Source: DASYTH01 sp045806965
GTDB lineage: Bacteria; Actinomycetota; Actinomycetes; Mycobacteriales; Pseudonocardiaceae
DNA: 64,000 bases
Direction: 5' to 3'
NCBI GenBank assembly: GCA_045806965.1
Contig: JBJMIG010000035.1
Span: 1 to 64,000 of the forward strand
Shown: in pieces, positions 40,469-49,880 of the stretch
Numbering within the stretch: the stretch's first letter is position 1
Layout of the letters: the number at the start of each line of letters is the position of its first letter
The notes under the pieces: model-generated
Told to the model about the DNA's origin: nothing
What the model saw: only the letters and a program-made list of their open reading frames with translations
Databases searched by the model: none
Position numbers and translations under genes: made by a program

Positions 40469-41064
40469 TGTCCAGTCCTCTCCGGTAGCCCGTCGCCGGA
40501 CGCGATGTTCAGCCGGGCGACCAGGATCAGGAACGCTTCGGCGAAGGGGGAGGTTTCGGTCTCGGCTCGTAGCCGCGCCCAGTCCACCTGTTCGCGGAGC
40601 GCTCTGGCGATGGTCAGCAGCACGCTGAAGTCGCAGCGGTGCTCGCTCAACGTGAGCAGCTTGTTGGTCAGCACGTCGGTGGCCAGTTGGACCGGCACGA
40701 GCGCGCCGCCGACCCGCATCTGTTCGGTGCGGGCCAGCATCTCGTCGGTCACCGGCCGCTCGTTCGGCCGGAACAGCAGATCAACCAACTGCTCGCGGTC
40801 GTACACCTTGGTGAGCCAGTCCTCCGCCGCGTCCGCCGCCCGCATCCCGGCACCGACCAGGGCCTTCACCGCCGAGCTGACGTCGTCCGGGCGAATCAGC
40901 AGGTCCAGGTCGTGTTCGGTGGGTGGGCCGCCCCGGGCGTAGACCGCACATCCGCCGGTCACCGCGAACGGTACGTCCGCCTCCCGCAACGCCGCCGCCA
41001 CCCTGGCCAGGGTGCGCAGCAGCGCGTCCTGCTCGCTGCCGCTGACCCCGTGTGCCTCGCCCAT
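40465..41064 (-). CDS. Nucleotidyltransferase-fold protein
   Basis: 199 aa from ATG 41064. Minimal nucleotidyltransferase (DUF6036/AbiEii-like) pattern: READVPFAVTGGCAVYARGGPPTEHDLDLLIRPDD has the metal Asp pair, followed by DREQLVDLLFRPNERPVTDEMLART and VQLATDVLTNKLLTLSEHRCDFSVLLTIARALREQVDW. Could modify a protein or small molecule; no toxin-antitoxin partner with clear identity adjoins it, unless the BON protein acts so. Confidence 0.75.
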   Translation of the reverse strand: MGEAHGVSGSEQDALLRTLARVAAALREADVPFAVTGGCAVYARGGPPTEHDLDLLIRPDDVSSAVKALVGAGMRAADAAEDWLTKVYDREQLVDLLFRPNERPVTDEMLARTEQMRVGGALVPVQLATDVLTNKLLTLSEHRCDFSVLLTIARALREQVDWARLRAETETSPFAEAFLILVARLNIASGDGLPERTGQ

Positions 41065-41138
41065 GCGACGGGTTACCACGGGCTTAGTTCCGCAAACAGG
41101 CACGTGACGGTCCGCTTCGCAGCGCGCGCGGCCGTGGT

Positions 41139-41375
41139 TCAGTGCCGGAGCACGTTGCGCACCAACTTCTGCTCCCAATCAACCCATTTCGGTGGCTTGA
41201 AGTAGGGAACGCCGCGTATGACGTGGATGGTCCATGGGATGCCGTGCAGTATCCGGTGGTGTCGGCGGCACAGGAGAACCAGGTTGGCCACCTCCGTAGG
41301 ACCCCCATGACGTTGAGATGCGGTTTGATCCCACCGTGCACCGGAGCATCCCCGGCGGTCACCACGAGGTGCACT
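41139..41375 (-). pseudogene. HNH endonuclease (DUF222-type) C-terminal remnant
   Basis: GGPTEVANLVLLCRRHHRILHGIPWTIHVIRGVPYFKPPKWVDWEQKLVRN is the typical C-terminal end of the abundant actinobacterial DUF222/HNH proteins. The DUF222 domain and the first HNH histidines are gone. Upstream the frame runs into the dispersed repeat. A decayed copy. Confidence 0.7.
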
Positions 41376-41460
41376 TGCCGGAGCGCGTGACTCGGTTGCC
41401 TGAGCGCGTGACTCAGTTGCCTGAGCGCGAGACTCGCTTGCCTGAGCGCGCGACTCGCGC
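41375..41460. repeat. Dispersed 21-bp repeat, locus 3 (four units)
   Basis: Four head-to-tail units of the type TTGCCTGAGCGCGTGACTCAG, with single-base differences, next to the HNH remnant and the end of the MFS gene. Largest copy number of the four loci. Confidence 0.85.
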
Positions 41461-41484
41461 ATCGTGTGTGTGGGTGTGGGGGGC

Positions 41485-42996
41485 TCAGGTGGCGAAGGGG
41501 GAGGCGGCTCCTTCGGCGCGGGTGCGGCCCTTGCGGCCGGTCGCGGCCAGCGGCAGGGCGATGTCCTCGAGCGAGCGGCGTTCCGCGTCCACCGCGAAGA
41601 ACCGGGCGACCAGGCCCCCGGCGATCATCACGGCGGCGCCGAGCAGGTAGCCGATGAACAGCAGGACCGGCTGTGATCCGTCGCCGATCAGCGCGCCGTA
41701 GATGACCGGTCCGAGCGCGCCGAAGCACTGGGCGATCGCGAAGAACACCGCGATGGCCTTGGCGCGCACCTCGAGCGGGAAGATCTCGCTCACGGTCAGG
41801 TAAGCCGCGCTGGCTCCGGCCGAGGCGAAGAAGAAGATCACGCACCAGGCGATGGTCTGGGTGATCGCGTTGAGCACCCCGGCGTAGAACAGCACCGCCG
41901 AGATCGCCAACAGCAACCCGGAGAGCAGATAGGTGCCGGAGATCATCTTTCGGCGGCCGATGGTGTCGAAGAAGTGCCCGATCAGCAGCGGCCCGGCCAG
42001 GTTTCCGACGGCGAACGCGATCAGGTACAGCGGGGTGGACGACGACGGCACCCCGTAGAACTTGCCGAGTACCAGCGTGTAGGTGAAGAAGATCGCGTTG
42101 TACAGGAACGACTGGCTGATCATCAGCGACGCACCGAGAATGGCCCGGCGCGGGTACTCGCGGAACAGCACCCGGGTGAGCGCCAGGTATCCGATCCGTT
42201 CGGTCGGCTGAACCTCGAGCGCCTTGCTCTCGTCCACCGGGGGCAGGCTCCGCCCGGACTCCTCGACCTCGTGCTCGATGTAGGAGATCGACTTCTCGGC
42301 CTCCGCCGCATGCCCGTGCATGATCTGCCACCGCGGGCTCTCCGGCAAGTGCCGGCGCACCACCAGAATCACCAGACCGAGCACCGGGCCGATCAGGAAG
42401 CCGAGCCGCCAGCCGAGCGAGATCTCCACCTTGTTCAGCAGGATGTAGGTGCCGATCGTGCCGATGATCGCGCCGGCCCAGTAGGTACCGTTCACCGCGA
42501 TGTCGACCCGGCCCCGGTATCTGGCCGGGATCAGCTCGTCGATGGCCGAGTTGATCGCGGCGTACTCCCCACCGATGCCCATGCCGGCGATGAATCGGGT
42601 GAAGTACAGGAAAAGCACCCAGCCCGGACCGTTGCCGAGGGTCAGCGCGGTCAGCCCGCTGCCGACCAGGTAGACGGCCAGCGTGAGCATGAACAGGTTG
42701 CGGCGGCCCAGTTTGTCCGACAGGTGACCGAAGAACAGCGCGCCGACCACCTCCCCGGCCAGGTAGATGGTCGCGAGCAGCCCGACGTAGGTCGACGACA
42801 TGTTCAGGGTCTCGGGCTTGGTCAGCGTGTCGGCCACCGCGCTGGCCACGGTGATTTCGAGGCCATCGAGGATCCAGGCCACGCCGAGCGCGACCACCAT
42901 GCGGGTGTGGAACGTGGACCAGGGGAGCCGGTCGATCCGCGCCGGGATCAGGGTGCGTACTACACCGGTTGCGGCCGTGTCGGGCGTTGCCACCAT
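41485..42996 (-). CDS. MFS transporter, sugar/aromatic-acid porter type
   Basis: 503 aa with 12 membrane helices. MFS signatures are LFFGHLSDKLGRRNLFML after helix 2, RFIAGMGIGGEYAAINSAIDELIPARYRGR and IGHFFDTIGRRKMI. A long central loop (about 230-285, with HGHAAEAEKSISYIEHEVEE) separates the halves. Substrate unknown. ATG 42996 has GGAGGTCGTC upstream. Likely cotranscribed after the sodium symporter and the 92-aa membrane protein. Confidence 0.9.
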   Translation of the reverse strand: MVATPDTAATGVVRTLIPARIDRLPWSTFHTRMVVALGVAWILDGLEITVASAVADTLTKPETLNMSSTYVGLLATIYLAGEVVGALFFGHLSDKLGRRNLFMLTLAVYLVGSGLTALTLGNGPGWVLFLYFTRFIAGMGIGGEYAAINSAIDELIPARYRGRVDIAVNGTYWAGAIIGTIGTYILLNKVEISLGWRLGFLIGPVLGLVILVVRRHLPESPRWQIMHGHAAEAEKSISYIEHEVEESGRSLPPVDESKALEVQPTERIGYLALTRVLFREYPRRAILGASLMISQSFLYNAIFFTYTLVLGKFYGVPSSSTPLYLIAFAVGNLAGPLLIGHFFDTIGRRKMISGTYLLSGLLLAISAVLFYAGVLNAITQTIAWCVIFFFASAGASAAYLTVSEIFPLEVRAKAIAVFFAIAQCFGALGPVIYGALIGDGSQPVLLFIGYLLGAAVMIAGGLVARFFAVDAERRSLEDIALPLAATGRKGRTRAEGAASPFAT

Positions 42997-43068
42997 GACG
43001 ACCTCCAGAGTCGAGGATTGGCAGGCGGATACCCGATGAACCCCCGGTAAAACTCAGGTGGCAAGCGG

Positions 43069-43347
43069 TTATCGCGATTCTGGCGGCGCTTGCGGCGCCT
43101 CCTCCTCGTCGGTCCGCACCGGCACGGTCAGCGGCCGCAACCGGGTCCAGACGACGAACGCCGCGCCGGCCACCAGTGCGCCGATGCCGGCCCACAGGTT
43201 GATGTTCACGCCGGCCGACTTGGCGATCTCGGCGCGGGTGGTGAACCCGGCGCCGAGCACGGTGAGCACCAACCCGTAGACGCCGATCAACAGGGCGATC
43301 ACCAGCCGCACATCGAAGGCACCCGCCCGCCTGCGCTCCTCGGCCAT
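43069..43347 (-). CDS. Two-helix membrane protein next to the sodium symporter
   Basis: 92 aa: hydrophobic helices LVIALLIGVYGLVLTVLGAGF and LWAGIGALVAGAAFVVWTRL, with charged ends. Starts 13 bp after the symporter stop, so the products are made together. It resembles small auxiliary membrane proteins that accompany SSS transporters in actinobacteria; role unknown. Confidence 0.75.
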   Translation of the reverse strand: MAEERRRAGAFDVRLVIALLIGVYGLVLTVLGAGFTTRAEIAKSAGVNINLWAGIGALVAGAAFVVWTRLRPLTVPVRTDEEEAPQAPPESR

Positions 43348-43360
43348 TGGTCCGCCTCCG

Positions 43361-45064
43361 CTAGAAGAAGATGATGTTCAGGACGATCGTGATGAGCAGC
43401 GCGATTCCGGCCAGGATGCTGGGGTTGCGGTACCAGCCGGCGTTCTCCCCGGTGGTCTCGTGCCGCCGGTCCTCCTTCGGGGTCAGCGACCAGACCAGCC
43501 CGGCCAGCTGCGAGTCCGGCTTGGGCGCGGTGACCAGGGTGGTCCCCACACTGACCACGATGTCGACCACGAACGCGGCGCCCGCGCCGACGAAGGCCGC
43601 CCCCTGTCCGGGAAGGTCCCACACTCCGGCCCTGGTCAGCACGAACACCGCCACCGCAGAGGCGATGCCGCTGACCAGGCCGAGCCAGCCGGCCGTCGGG
43701 CTCATCCGCTTCCAGAACATGCCGAGGATGAACGTGGCGAACAGCGGCGCGTTGAAGAAGGAGAACAGCTGTTGCAGGTAGTCCATCAGGTTGGCGTAGC
43801 TGGACGCGATGAACGCCGTGCCGATGGCCAAGATCGTGCCGACCACGGTGACCGTCCGGCCGATCCGCAGGTAGTAGCCGTCCCCCCGATCCTTGATCAG
43901 GTAGCTCTGCCAGATGTCGTAGGTGAACACCGTGTTGAACGAGCTGAGGTTGGCGGCCATCCCGGCCATGAACGACGCCAGCAAACCGGCGATGGCGACG
44001 CCGAGCATCCCGTTGGGCAGCAGGTCGCGCATCAGCAGCAGCAGCGCGTTGTTGAAGGTGGCCCCGCTCGGCGCGGTGCCGCCGTCCAGCAGCGCCTGCT
44101 TGTTCTCCCCGGCTAACTCCGCGACCGAGACCCCGGCGATCATGCCCGGGATGATCACCAGGAACGGCATGAACAGCTTGGGGAACGCCCCGATGATCGG
44201 GGTGCGCCGGGCCGCCGACATGCTCCGCGAGGCCATGGCCCGCTGCACCTCGACGAAGTTCGTGGTCCAGTACCCGAACGAGAGCACGAAGCCGAGCCCG
44301 AACACCAGACCGAGCACGGACACGAAGCTGTTCTCGAACCCGGTGAGCTGGGTGCCCGGCCAGGAGTGCACCTGGTCGGGCCCGCCCGGCCCGGCGGAGA
44401 CCTTGTCCACCAGGCCCTGCCAGCCGCCCACCTTCACCAGGCCGACGATGGTCAGCGGCAGCAGGGCGGCCACGATCACGAAGAACTGCAACACCTCGTT
44501 GTAGATCGCGGCGGACAGGCCGCCGAGCGCGGTGTAGGCCAGCACGATCGCCGCGGCCGTGATCACCGACAGCCAGATGGGCCAGCCGAGCAGCAGGTTC
44601 ACCACGCTGGCCAGGAGGAACAGGTTGGCGCCCGCGATCAGGATCTGCGCGGTGCCGAACGAGATCGCGTTCACCAGGTGCGCCGGCCGGCCGAACCGGC
44701 GCAGCATGAACTCGGGAACACTGCGCACCTTGGAGCCGTAGTAGAACGGCATCATCACCACGCCGAGGAAGAGCATGGCGGGGACGGCGCCGATCCAGAA
44801 GTAGTGCGCCGTCGGCATGCCGTACTGGGCGCCGTTCGCCGACATGCCCATGACCTCGATGGCGCCCAGGTTGGCGGCGATGAACGCGAGACCGGTCACC
44901 CAGGCGGGCAGCGACCGTCCGGAAAGGAAGAAGTCCAGACTGCTCGACACCTGCCGGCGGGCCAGATAGCCGATGCCGAGCACCAGCAGGAAGTAGAACG
45001 CCAGCATGGCGTAGTCGACCGCATTGGCGTCCAACCGCAGGTTAGCGTCGGCCAGCACGGACAC
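43361..45064 (-). CDS. Sodium:solute symporter (SSS) family
   Basis: 567 aa with about 13-14 membrane helices. SSS motifs: YLARRQVSSSLDFFLSGRSLPAWVTGLAFIAANLGAIEVMGMSANG, ALGGLSAAIYNEVLQFFVIV, FGYWTTNFVEVQRAMASRSMSAARRTPIIGAFPKLF and AGLLASFMAGMAANLSSFNTVFTYDIWQSY. Closest to the sugar or inositol-type members; solute not certain. Head of a three-gene transport unit. A strong palindrome lies 145-170 bp upstream. Confidence 0.9.
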   Translation of the reverse strand: MSVLADANLRLDANAVDYAMLAFYFLLVLGIGYLARRQVSSSLDFFLSGRSLPAWVTGLAFIAANLGAIEVMGMSANGAQYGMPTAHYFWIGAVPAMLFLGVVMMPFYYGSKVRSVPEFMLRRFGRPAHLVNAISFGTAQILIAGANLFLLASVVNLLLGWPIWLSVITAAAIVLAYTALGGLSAAIYNEVLQFFVIVAALLPLTIVGLVKVGGWQGLVDKVSAGPGGPDQVHSWPGTQLTGFENSFVSVLGLVFGLGFVLSFGYWTTNFVEVQRAMASRSMSAARRTPIIGAFPKLFMPFLVIIPGMIAGVSVAELAGENKQALLDGGTAPSGATFNNALLLLMRDLLPNGMLGVAIAGLLASFMAGMAANLSSFNTVFTYDIWQSYLIKDRGDGYYLRIGRTVTVVGTILAIGTAFIASSYANLMDYLQQLFSFFNAPLFATFILGMFWKRMSPTAGWLGLVSGIASAVAVFVLTRAGVWDLPGQGAAFVGAGAAFVVDIVVSVGTTLVTAPKPDSQLAGLVWSLTPKEDRRHETTGENAGWYRNPSILAGIALLITIVLNIIFF

Positions 45065-45478
45065 CGGTGGTCACCTCCGTATCGCCCCCTTGCCCCATTC
45101 AGCAGAACACAGGCGATCACGGTGCGCTTGAGGACGAGCTCGCGGACGGGTCTTGGGGCCACGGCGGGTCTTTGGGACAACGGGGTCGGCCGGGGCGGGA
45201 CTTCTACCGTCAGTAGTACCGCCGTACTACTGACGCAGTACCGCCGCTGCGCCAAAGGGCCGTGCCGCTGCTCCGGCCGGGTCCATCTTGTGGCCAGCAG
45301 GTAAAAACCGGGAACCTCGGGCTGTGCCCGCGCCCGTGACCTCGTAGTATGGTGCCGCCGCCATCCGGTCCCCGGCCGGCAGACCCTCGTCGGCGCGACG
45401 TTTGCTTGCGCGCCGCGCGGGGAAAGACGCCGTTGGTGGACCGGCTGGGCCCGCTGACCAGTGCGGGGAGGAGTTAGC
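45065..45478. other. Divergent intergenic region between symporter and trehalose operon
   Basis: 414 bp, no coding frame with a ribosome site. Holds the 45209 palindrome and, near 45462-45472, the GGGGAGGAG ribosome site of the next gene. Promoters are not obvious. Confidence 0.5.
45209..45234. promoter_or_regulatory. Perfect 11-bp dyad, operator or hairpin
   Basis: GTCAGTAGTAC-CGCC-GTACTACTGAC, with an extra half-site GCAGTACCGCC immediately after. Between divergent genes, so an operator is more likely than a terminator. Confidence 0.55.
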
Positions 45479-45871
45479 GTGGTGTCGAAGCAACAGGTGC
45501 CGCTGGACGTCAAGACGGACCTGCGGGTAGGTCCGCCGCTGGCCAGGCGAGCTGAGCTGGCGGGGCCCAAACAGCCGGTGTCGACGCCCGGGAAGCATCT
45601 GCGCAAGGCGGTGGAAAGCGTGCTGGCCGAGCTGGGCGCCGGCGCGCACCCGGACCTGCGGCAGCTGCACCGGCTGGACGACACCCTGCGCGGTGCGCTG
45701 GCCTGGACCGCCGCCGTCGGGGACACCTGCCGGGTGGCCGCCGCGGTCAACGCGGTGCGGAAGGCCAGGACCCGGCTGGACGCCGACGATCCCGACCAGG
45801 CGCGAGCGTCCCTGCTCAGCGCACGGGATGGCCTTCGCGTGCCCATGCCCGGCCCGCGCCTGACGCGCTGA
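45479..45871 (+). CDS. Helical hypothetical protein heading the trehalose operon
   Basis: About 130 aa (GTG 45479 or 45482; GGGAGGAG upstream). No family recognised. The N-terminus is polar; the rest is amphipathic helix (HLRKAVESVLAELGAGAHPDLRQLHRLDDTLRGALAWTAAVGDTCRVAAAVNAVRKARTRLDADD). No membrane segment. 11 bp before malQ, so cotranscribed. May be a small regulatory partner of the glucan enzymes. Confidence 0.65.
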   Translation: MVSKQQVPLDVKTDLRVGPPLARRAELAGPKQPVSTPGKHLRKAVESVLAELGAGAHPDLRQLHRLDDTLRGALAWTAAVGDTCRVAAAVNAVRKARTRLDADDPDQARASLLSARDGLRVPMPGPRLTR

Positions 45872-45882
45872 CCAGGCGCCGG

Positions 45883-47718
45883 ATGGACGACGAGCTTCAT
45901 GCGCTCGCCGCCGCGTACGGCGTCGCCACCTGGTACGAGGACACCGAACGCCGCCGCGTCGAGGTGGCGGACGAGGTGGTCCGGGCGGTGCTCGCCGAGC
46001 TCGACGCCGACGGTCCCCGGGCGGAGCCGAGCGCCCTGGTCGTCAAGCAGGGGGAGCGGCCGAAGCTGACCGGCGAGCTGACCACCGAGGACGGTGCCGT
46101 GCTGGCCGTGCCGGGCCGGCTGCCGGCCGATGTGCCGCTCGGCTGGCACCGGCTGGCCACGGCCGAGCGGGAGCTGACCCTGGTGGTGTCGCCGCCGAGG
46201 TTGGCCCCGGTGCCGCCGGCCTGGGGCTGGCAGGTCCAGCTCTACGCGCTGCACTCGGCCGGCTCCGCCGGCATCGGTGACCTGGTCGACCTGAGCGCGT
46301 TCGTCACGGGGGCCGGCGCTCGGGGCGCGGGCGTGGTGCTGGTCAACCCGGTACAGGCGATCACCCCCGTGCTGCCGGTGCAGCGCTCGCCGTACTCGCC
46401 GTCCAGCCGACGCTTCGCCAACCCGCTCTACCTGCGGGTCGGGGAGCCGGCGCCGACCGGTGCGCTGATCGACTACGACGCGGTGTGGACCGCCAAGCTC
46501 GCCGCGCTGCAACGGAACTGGGCCGGCCAGGTGCGGGTCGCCGAGCTGGCCCCGGACCTGCGCGACTTCGCCACGTTCTGCGCGCTCGCCGAGCGGCACG
46601 GCGCGGACTGGCGCAAGTGGCCGGCCGGCCTGCGGCATCCGAACAACCCCGAGGTGGCCGCGGCCAGGGCGGAGCTGGCCGATCGGGTGGCCTTCCACGG
46701 CTGGGTGCAGCGGCTGTGCGCCGAGCAGTTGGCCGGTGTGCACGCCTGCGCCCGCGCTGCCGGGGTGCGCGTCGTGCACGACCTGCCGGTCGGCGCGGAC
46801 CCGGCCGGCGCCGACGCGTGGGCGCTACAGGACGTGCTGGCCTCCGAGGTGACCGTCGGCGCGCCGCCGGACGCGTTCAGCCAGCAGGGGCAGGACTGGA
46901 ACCTGCCGCCGTGGCGACCCGACCGGCTCGCCGCCGCCGGCTACCGCCCGTTCCGGGACCTGATCCGCGGTGTGCTCGCGCACGCCGACGGGATCCGGAT
47001 CGACCACGTCGCCGGGCTCTGGCGGCTCTGGTGGATCCCCCCGGGGTTCCCGCCGAGCCAGGGGACCTACGTGCACTACGACGCCGCCGCGCTGCTCGGC
47101 ATCCTGGCGCTGGAGGCACACCGCGCGGCCGCCATCGTGGTCGGCGAGGACCTCGGCACGATCCGCCCCGAGGTGACCGAGACGCTGCACGAGCGCGGCA
47201 TGCAGAGTTCAGCGGTGCTGTGGTTCCAGCGCGACCAGGGCGCACCGGGCACCCCGCTGCTCGCCCCTGGCCGCTGGCCCGCCGAGGCCATGGCCAGCAT
47301 CTCGACCCACGATCTGCCGACCGCTGCTGGGTTTCTGCGGGCCGAGCACGTCCGGGTGCGGGCCGAGCTCGACCTGTTGGCCGATCCGGACGAGGAGTAC
47401 CGGCGGGCCGCCACGGAACGCGCCGAGCTGATCGAAGCGCTCGGCGCGCACGGCCTGCTGCCGGCGGACCCGACCGAGGACGACCTGGTGGCCGCGCTGC
47501 ACGCGCTGCTCGCCACCGCGTCCAGCCGGCTGCTGCTGGTCTCGCCGCAGGACGCGCTCGGCGACCCGCGCCAGCCGAACCTGCCGGGCACCATCGACGA
47601 GTACCCGAACTGGCGCATCCCGCTGCCGGTGCCGGTGGAGGAACTGCTGTCCCATCCGGCCGTGCGGCGCGCCATCGAGCCGTTGTGCCGGGCTCGTCCT
47701 CGCCATCTACGGTCGTAA
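45883..47718 (+). CDS. malQ: 4-alpha-glucanotransferase (GH77)
   Basis: 611 aa. An N-terminal beta domain of about 110 residues, typical of actinobacterial MalQ, precedes the barrel. Family blocks: WQVQLYALHSAGSAGIGDLVDL, PYSPSSRRFANPLYLRV, VHDLPVGADPAGADAW, GIRIDHVAGLWRLWWIP (nucleophile Asp), VVGEDLG (acid Glu) and STHDLPTAAGF. Disproportionates malto-oligosaccharides, feeding chains to TreY and recycling short ones. Cytosolic. Confidence 0.93.
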   Translation: MDDELHALAAAYGVATWYEDTERRRVEVADEVVRAVLAELDADGPRAEPSALVVKQGERPKLTGELTTEDGAVLAVPGRLPADVPLGWHRLATAERELTLVVSPPRLAPVPPAWGWQVQLYALHSAGSAGIGDLVDLSAFVTGAGARGAGVVLVNPVQAITPVLPVQRSPYSPSSRRFANPLYLRVGEPAPTGALIDYDAVWTAKLAALQRNWAGQVRVAELAPDLRDFATFCALAERHGADWRKWPAGLRHPNNPEVAAARAELADRVAFHGWVQRLCAEQLAGVHACARAAGVRVVHDLPVGADPAGADAWALQDVLASEVTVGAPPDAFSQQGQDWNLPPWRPDRLAAAGYRPFRDLIRGVLAHADGIRIDHVAGLWRLWWIPPGFPPSQGTYVHYDAAALLGILALEAHRAAAIVVGEDLGTIRPEVTETLHERGMQSSAVLWFQRDQGAPGTPLLAPGRWPAEAMASISTHDLPTAAGFLRAEHVRVRAELDLLADPDEEYRRAATERAELIEALGAHGLLPADPTEDDLVAALHALLATASSRLLLVSPQDALGDPRQPNLPGTIDEYPNWRIPLPVPVEELLSHPAVRRAIEPLCRARPRHLRS

Positions 47719-47744
47719 GAGCAGGGACTCGAGAAGGAGCGCGT

Positions 47745-49880
47745 GTGCAGCCATGGCCAGGATCCGCTTACCCGCTCGGCGCCACCTATGACGGTGCCGG
47801 CACCAACTTCGCCTTGTTCTCCGAGGTGGCCGATCGGGTCGAGCTCTGCCTGTTCGACGACGACGGGAACGAGGCGAGGGTGCGGCTGCCCGAGGTCGAC
47901 GGGTTCGTACACCACGGGTTCCTGCCCGGGATCATGCCCGGCCAGCAGTACGGCTACCGGGTGCACGGGCCGTACGACCCGGCGCGCGGCCTGCGCTGCA
48001 ACCCGAACAAGCTGCTGCTCGACCCGTACGCCAAGGCGGTCACCGGCAACAACCTGGACTGGGACGAGTCGCTCTACGGTTACCCGTTCGGTGCGCCGGA
48101 CGAGCGCAACGACGCCGACTCCGCCGCGCACACCGTGCGCGGCGTGGTGATCAACCCGTTCTTCGACTGGGCGAACGACCGGCCGCCGCGCATCCCGTAC
48201 AACGAGAGCGTCATCTACGAGGCACACGTCCGGGGGATGACCAAACTGCATCCGGAGGTTCCCGAGGCGCTGCGTGGCACCTACTCCGGTCTGGCCCACC
48301 CGGTGATGATCGACTATCTGAGCACCCTCGGCGTCACCGCGGTCGAGCTGATGCCGGTGCACCAGTTCCTGCACGACCACGGCCTCGCCGAGCGTCAGCT
48401 GCGCAACTACTGGGGCTACAACACGATCGCCTACTTCGCGCCGCACGCCGAGTACTCGGTGCGCGGCCGCGGCCAGCAGGTGCAGGAGTTCAAGGCGATG
48501 GTCCGCGCCCTGCACGAGGCGAACATCGAGGTCATCCTCGACGTGGTCTACAACCACACGGCCGAGGGCAACCACCTCGGCCCGACGCTGTCCATGCGCG
48601 GCATCGACAACGTGGCGTACTACCGGCTGGTCGAGGATGACCAGCGGTACTACATGGACTACACCGGCACCGGGAACTCGCTCAACGCGCGCAACCCGCA
48701 CACCCTGCAACTGATCATGGACTCGCTGCGCTACTGGGTCACCGAGATGCGGGTGGACGGGTTCCGCTTCGACCTGGCCGCCACGCTGGCCAGAGAGTTC
48801 TACGACGTGGACCGGCTCAGCGCGTTCTTCGACATCGTGCAGCAGGATCCGGTGATCAGCCAGGCGAAGCTGATCGCCGAGCCGTGGGACGTCGGGCCGG
48901 GCGGCTACCAGGTGGGCAACTTCCCGCCGTTGTGGACCGAGTGGAACGGCAAGTTCCGGGACACGGTGCGGGACTTCTGGCGCGGCGAGCCGGCCACTCT
49001 CGGCGAGTTCGCCTCCCGGATCACCGGGTCCTCCGACCTGTACCAGGACGACGGCCGGCTGCCCTACGCCTCGATCAACTTCATCACCGCGCACGACGGG
49101 TTCACGATGACCGATCTGGTCTCCTACAACGACAAGCACAACGACGCCAACGGCGAGGAGAACCGGGACGGCGCGGACGACAACCGGTCCTGGAACTGCG
49201 GCGTCGAGGGCCCGACCGACGACCCGAACGTCAACGAGCTGCGCGATCGCCAGCGCCGCAACATGATCGCCACGGTGCTGTTGTCCCAGGGCGTGCCGAT
49301 GCTGCTGCACGGCGACGAGCTCGGCCGCACCCAGCGGGGCAACAACAACGGATACTGCCAGGACAACGAGCTGACCTGGGTGGACTGGTCGCTGCTCGAG
49401 CACAACGCCGCACTGGTGGACTTCACCAGCGCGGTGACCGAGTTGCGGCGCAACCACCCGGTGTTCCGCAGGCGCCGGTTCTTCGCCGGCCGCCCGATCC
49501 GCAAGGGCGACGAGCTGCGGGACATCGCCTGGTTCACCCCGGGCGGGGAGGAGATGTCCGAACAGGACTGGGAGTCCGGTTTCGGCCGCAGCATCGTGGT
49601 GTTCCTCAACGGGGAGGGCATCACGGACCTGGACCGGCGCGGCGAGCGGGTGGAGGACTCCTCGTTCCTGCTCTGTTTCAACGCCCACGACGAGGCCATT
49701 CAGATGACCGTGCCGGACCCCAGCTATGGCAAGGAATGGGCGGTGGTGCTGGACACCTTGGCCGGTGAGGTGATCGACGGCGACATCCCGGACGACGTGC
49801 GGATCGTGGCGGCCAGCGGCCATGTGCCGGTGGCCGCCCGCTCGCTGGTGGTGCTGCGCCGCTTGGAGGACGGAGCGTGA
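47745..49880 (+). CDS. glgX: Glycogen debranching enzyme GlgX (GH13)
   Basis: 711 aa from GTG 47745 (AAGGAG upstream). N-terminal CBM48 (YPLGATYDGAGTNFALFSEVADRVELCLFDDDG), barrel blocks VILDVVYNHTAEGNHLGP, VDGFRFDLAATLARE (nucleophile Asp), KLIAEPWDVGPGGYQVG (acid Glu) and TAHDGFTMTDLV; then GNNNGYCQDNELTWVDW, typical of GlgX/TreX. Removes alpha-1,6 branches of glycogen or phosphorylase-limit dextrin to give linear chains for TreY. 4-bp overlap with treY. Confidence 0.95.
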   Translation: MQPWPGSAYPLGATYDGAGTNFALFSEVADRVELCLFDDDGNEARVRLPEVDGFVHHGFLPGIMPGQQYGYRVHGPYDPARGLRCNPNKLLLDPYAKAVTGNNLDWDESLYGYPFGAPDERNDADSAAHTVRGVVINPFFDWANDRPPRIPYNESVIYEAHVRGMTKLHPEVPEALRGTYSGLAHPVMIDYLSTLGVTAVELMPVHQFLHDHGLAERQLRNYWGYNTIAYFAPHAEYSVRGRGQQVQEFKAMVRALHEANIEVILDVVYNHTAEGNHLGPTLSMRGIDNVAYYRLVEDDQRYYMDYTGTGNSLNARNPHTLQLIMDSLRYWVTEMRVDGFRFDLAATLAREFYDVDRLSAFFDIVQQDPVISQAKLIAEPWDVGPGGYQVGNFPPLWTEWNGKFRDTVRDFWRGEPATLGEFASRITGSSDLYQDDGRLPYASINFITAHDGFTMTDLVSYNDKHNDANGEENRDGADDNRSWNCGVEGPTDDPNVNELRDRQRRNMIATVLLSQGVPMLLHGDELGRTQRGNNNGYCQDNELTWVDWSLLEHNAALVDFTSAVTELRRNHPVFRRRRFFAGRPIRKGDELRDIAWFTPGGEEMSEQDWESGFGRSIVVFLNGEGITDLDRRGERVEDSSFLLCFNAHDEAIQMTVPDPSYGKEWAVVLDTLAGEVIDGDIPDDVRIVAASGHVPVAARSLVVLRRLEDGA

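Noticed and set aside
47076..49823. A 915-codon open frame on the minus strand opposite malQ/glgX
   Set aside because: Mirror of conserved GH77 and GH13 coding sequence; translated product is low-complexity Arg/Val/His/Gln with no family.
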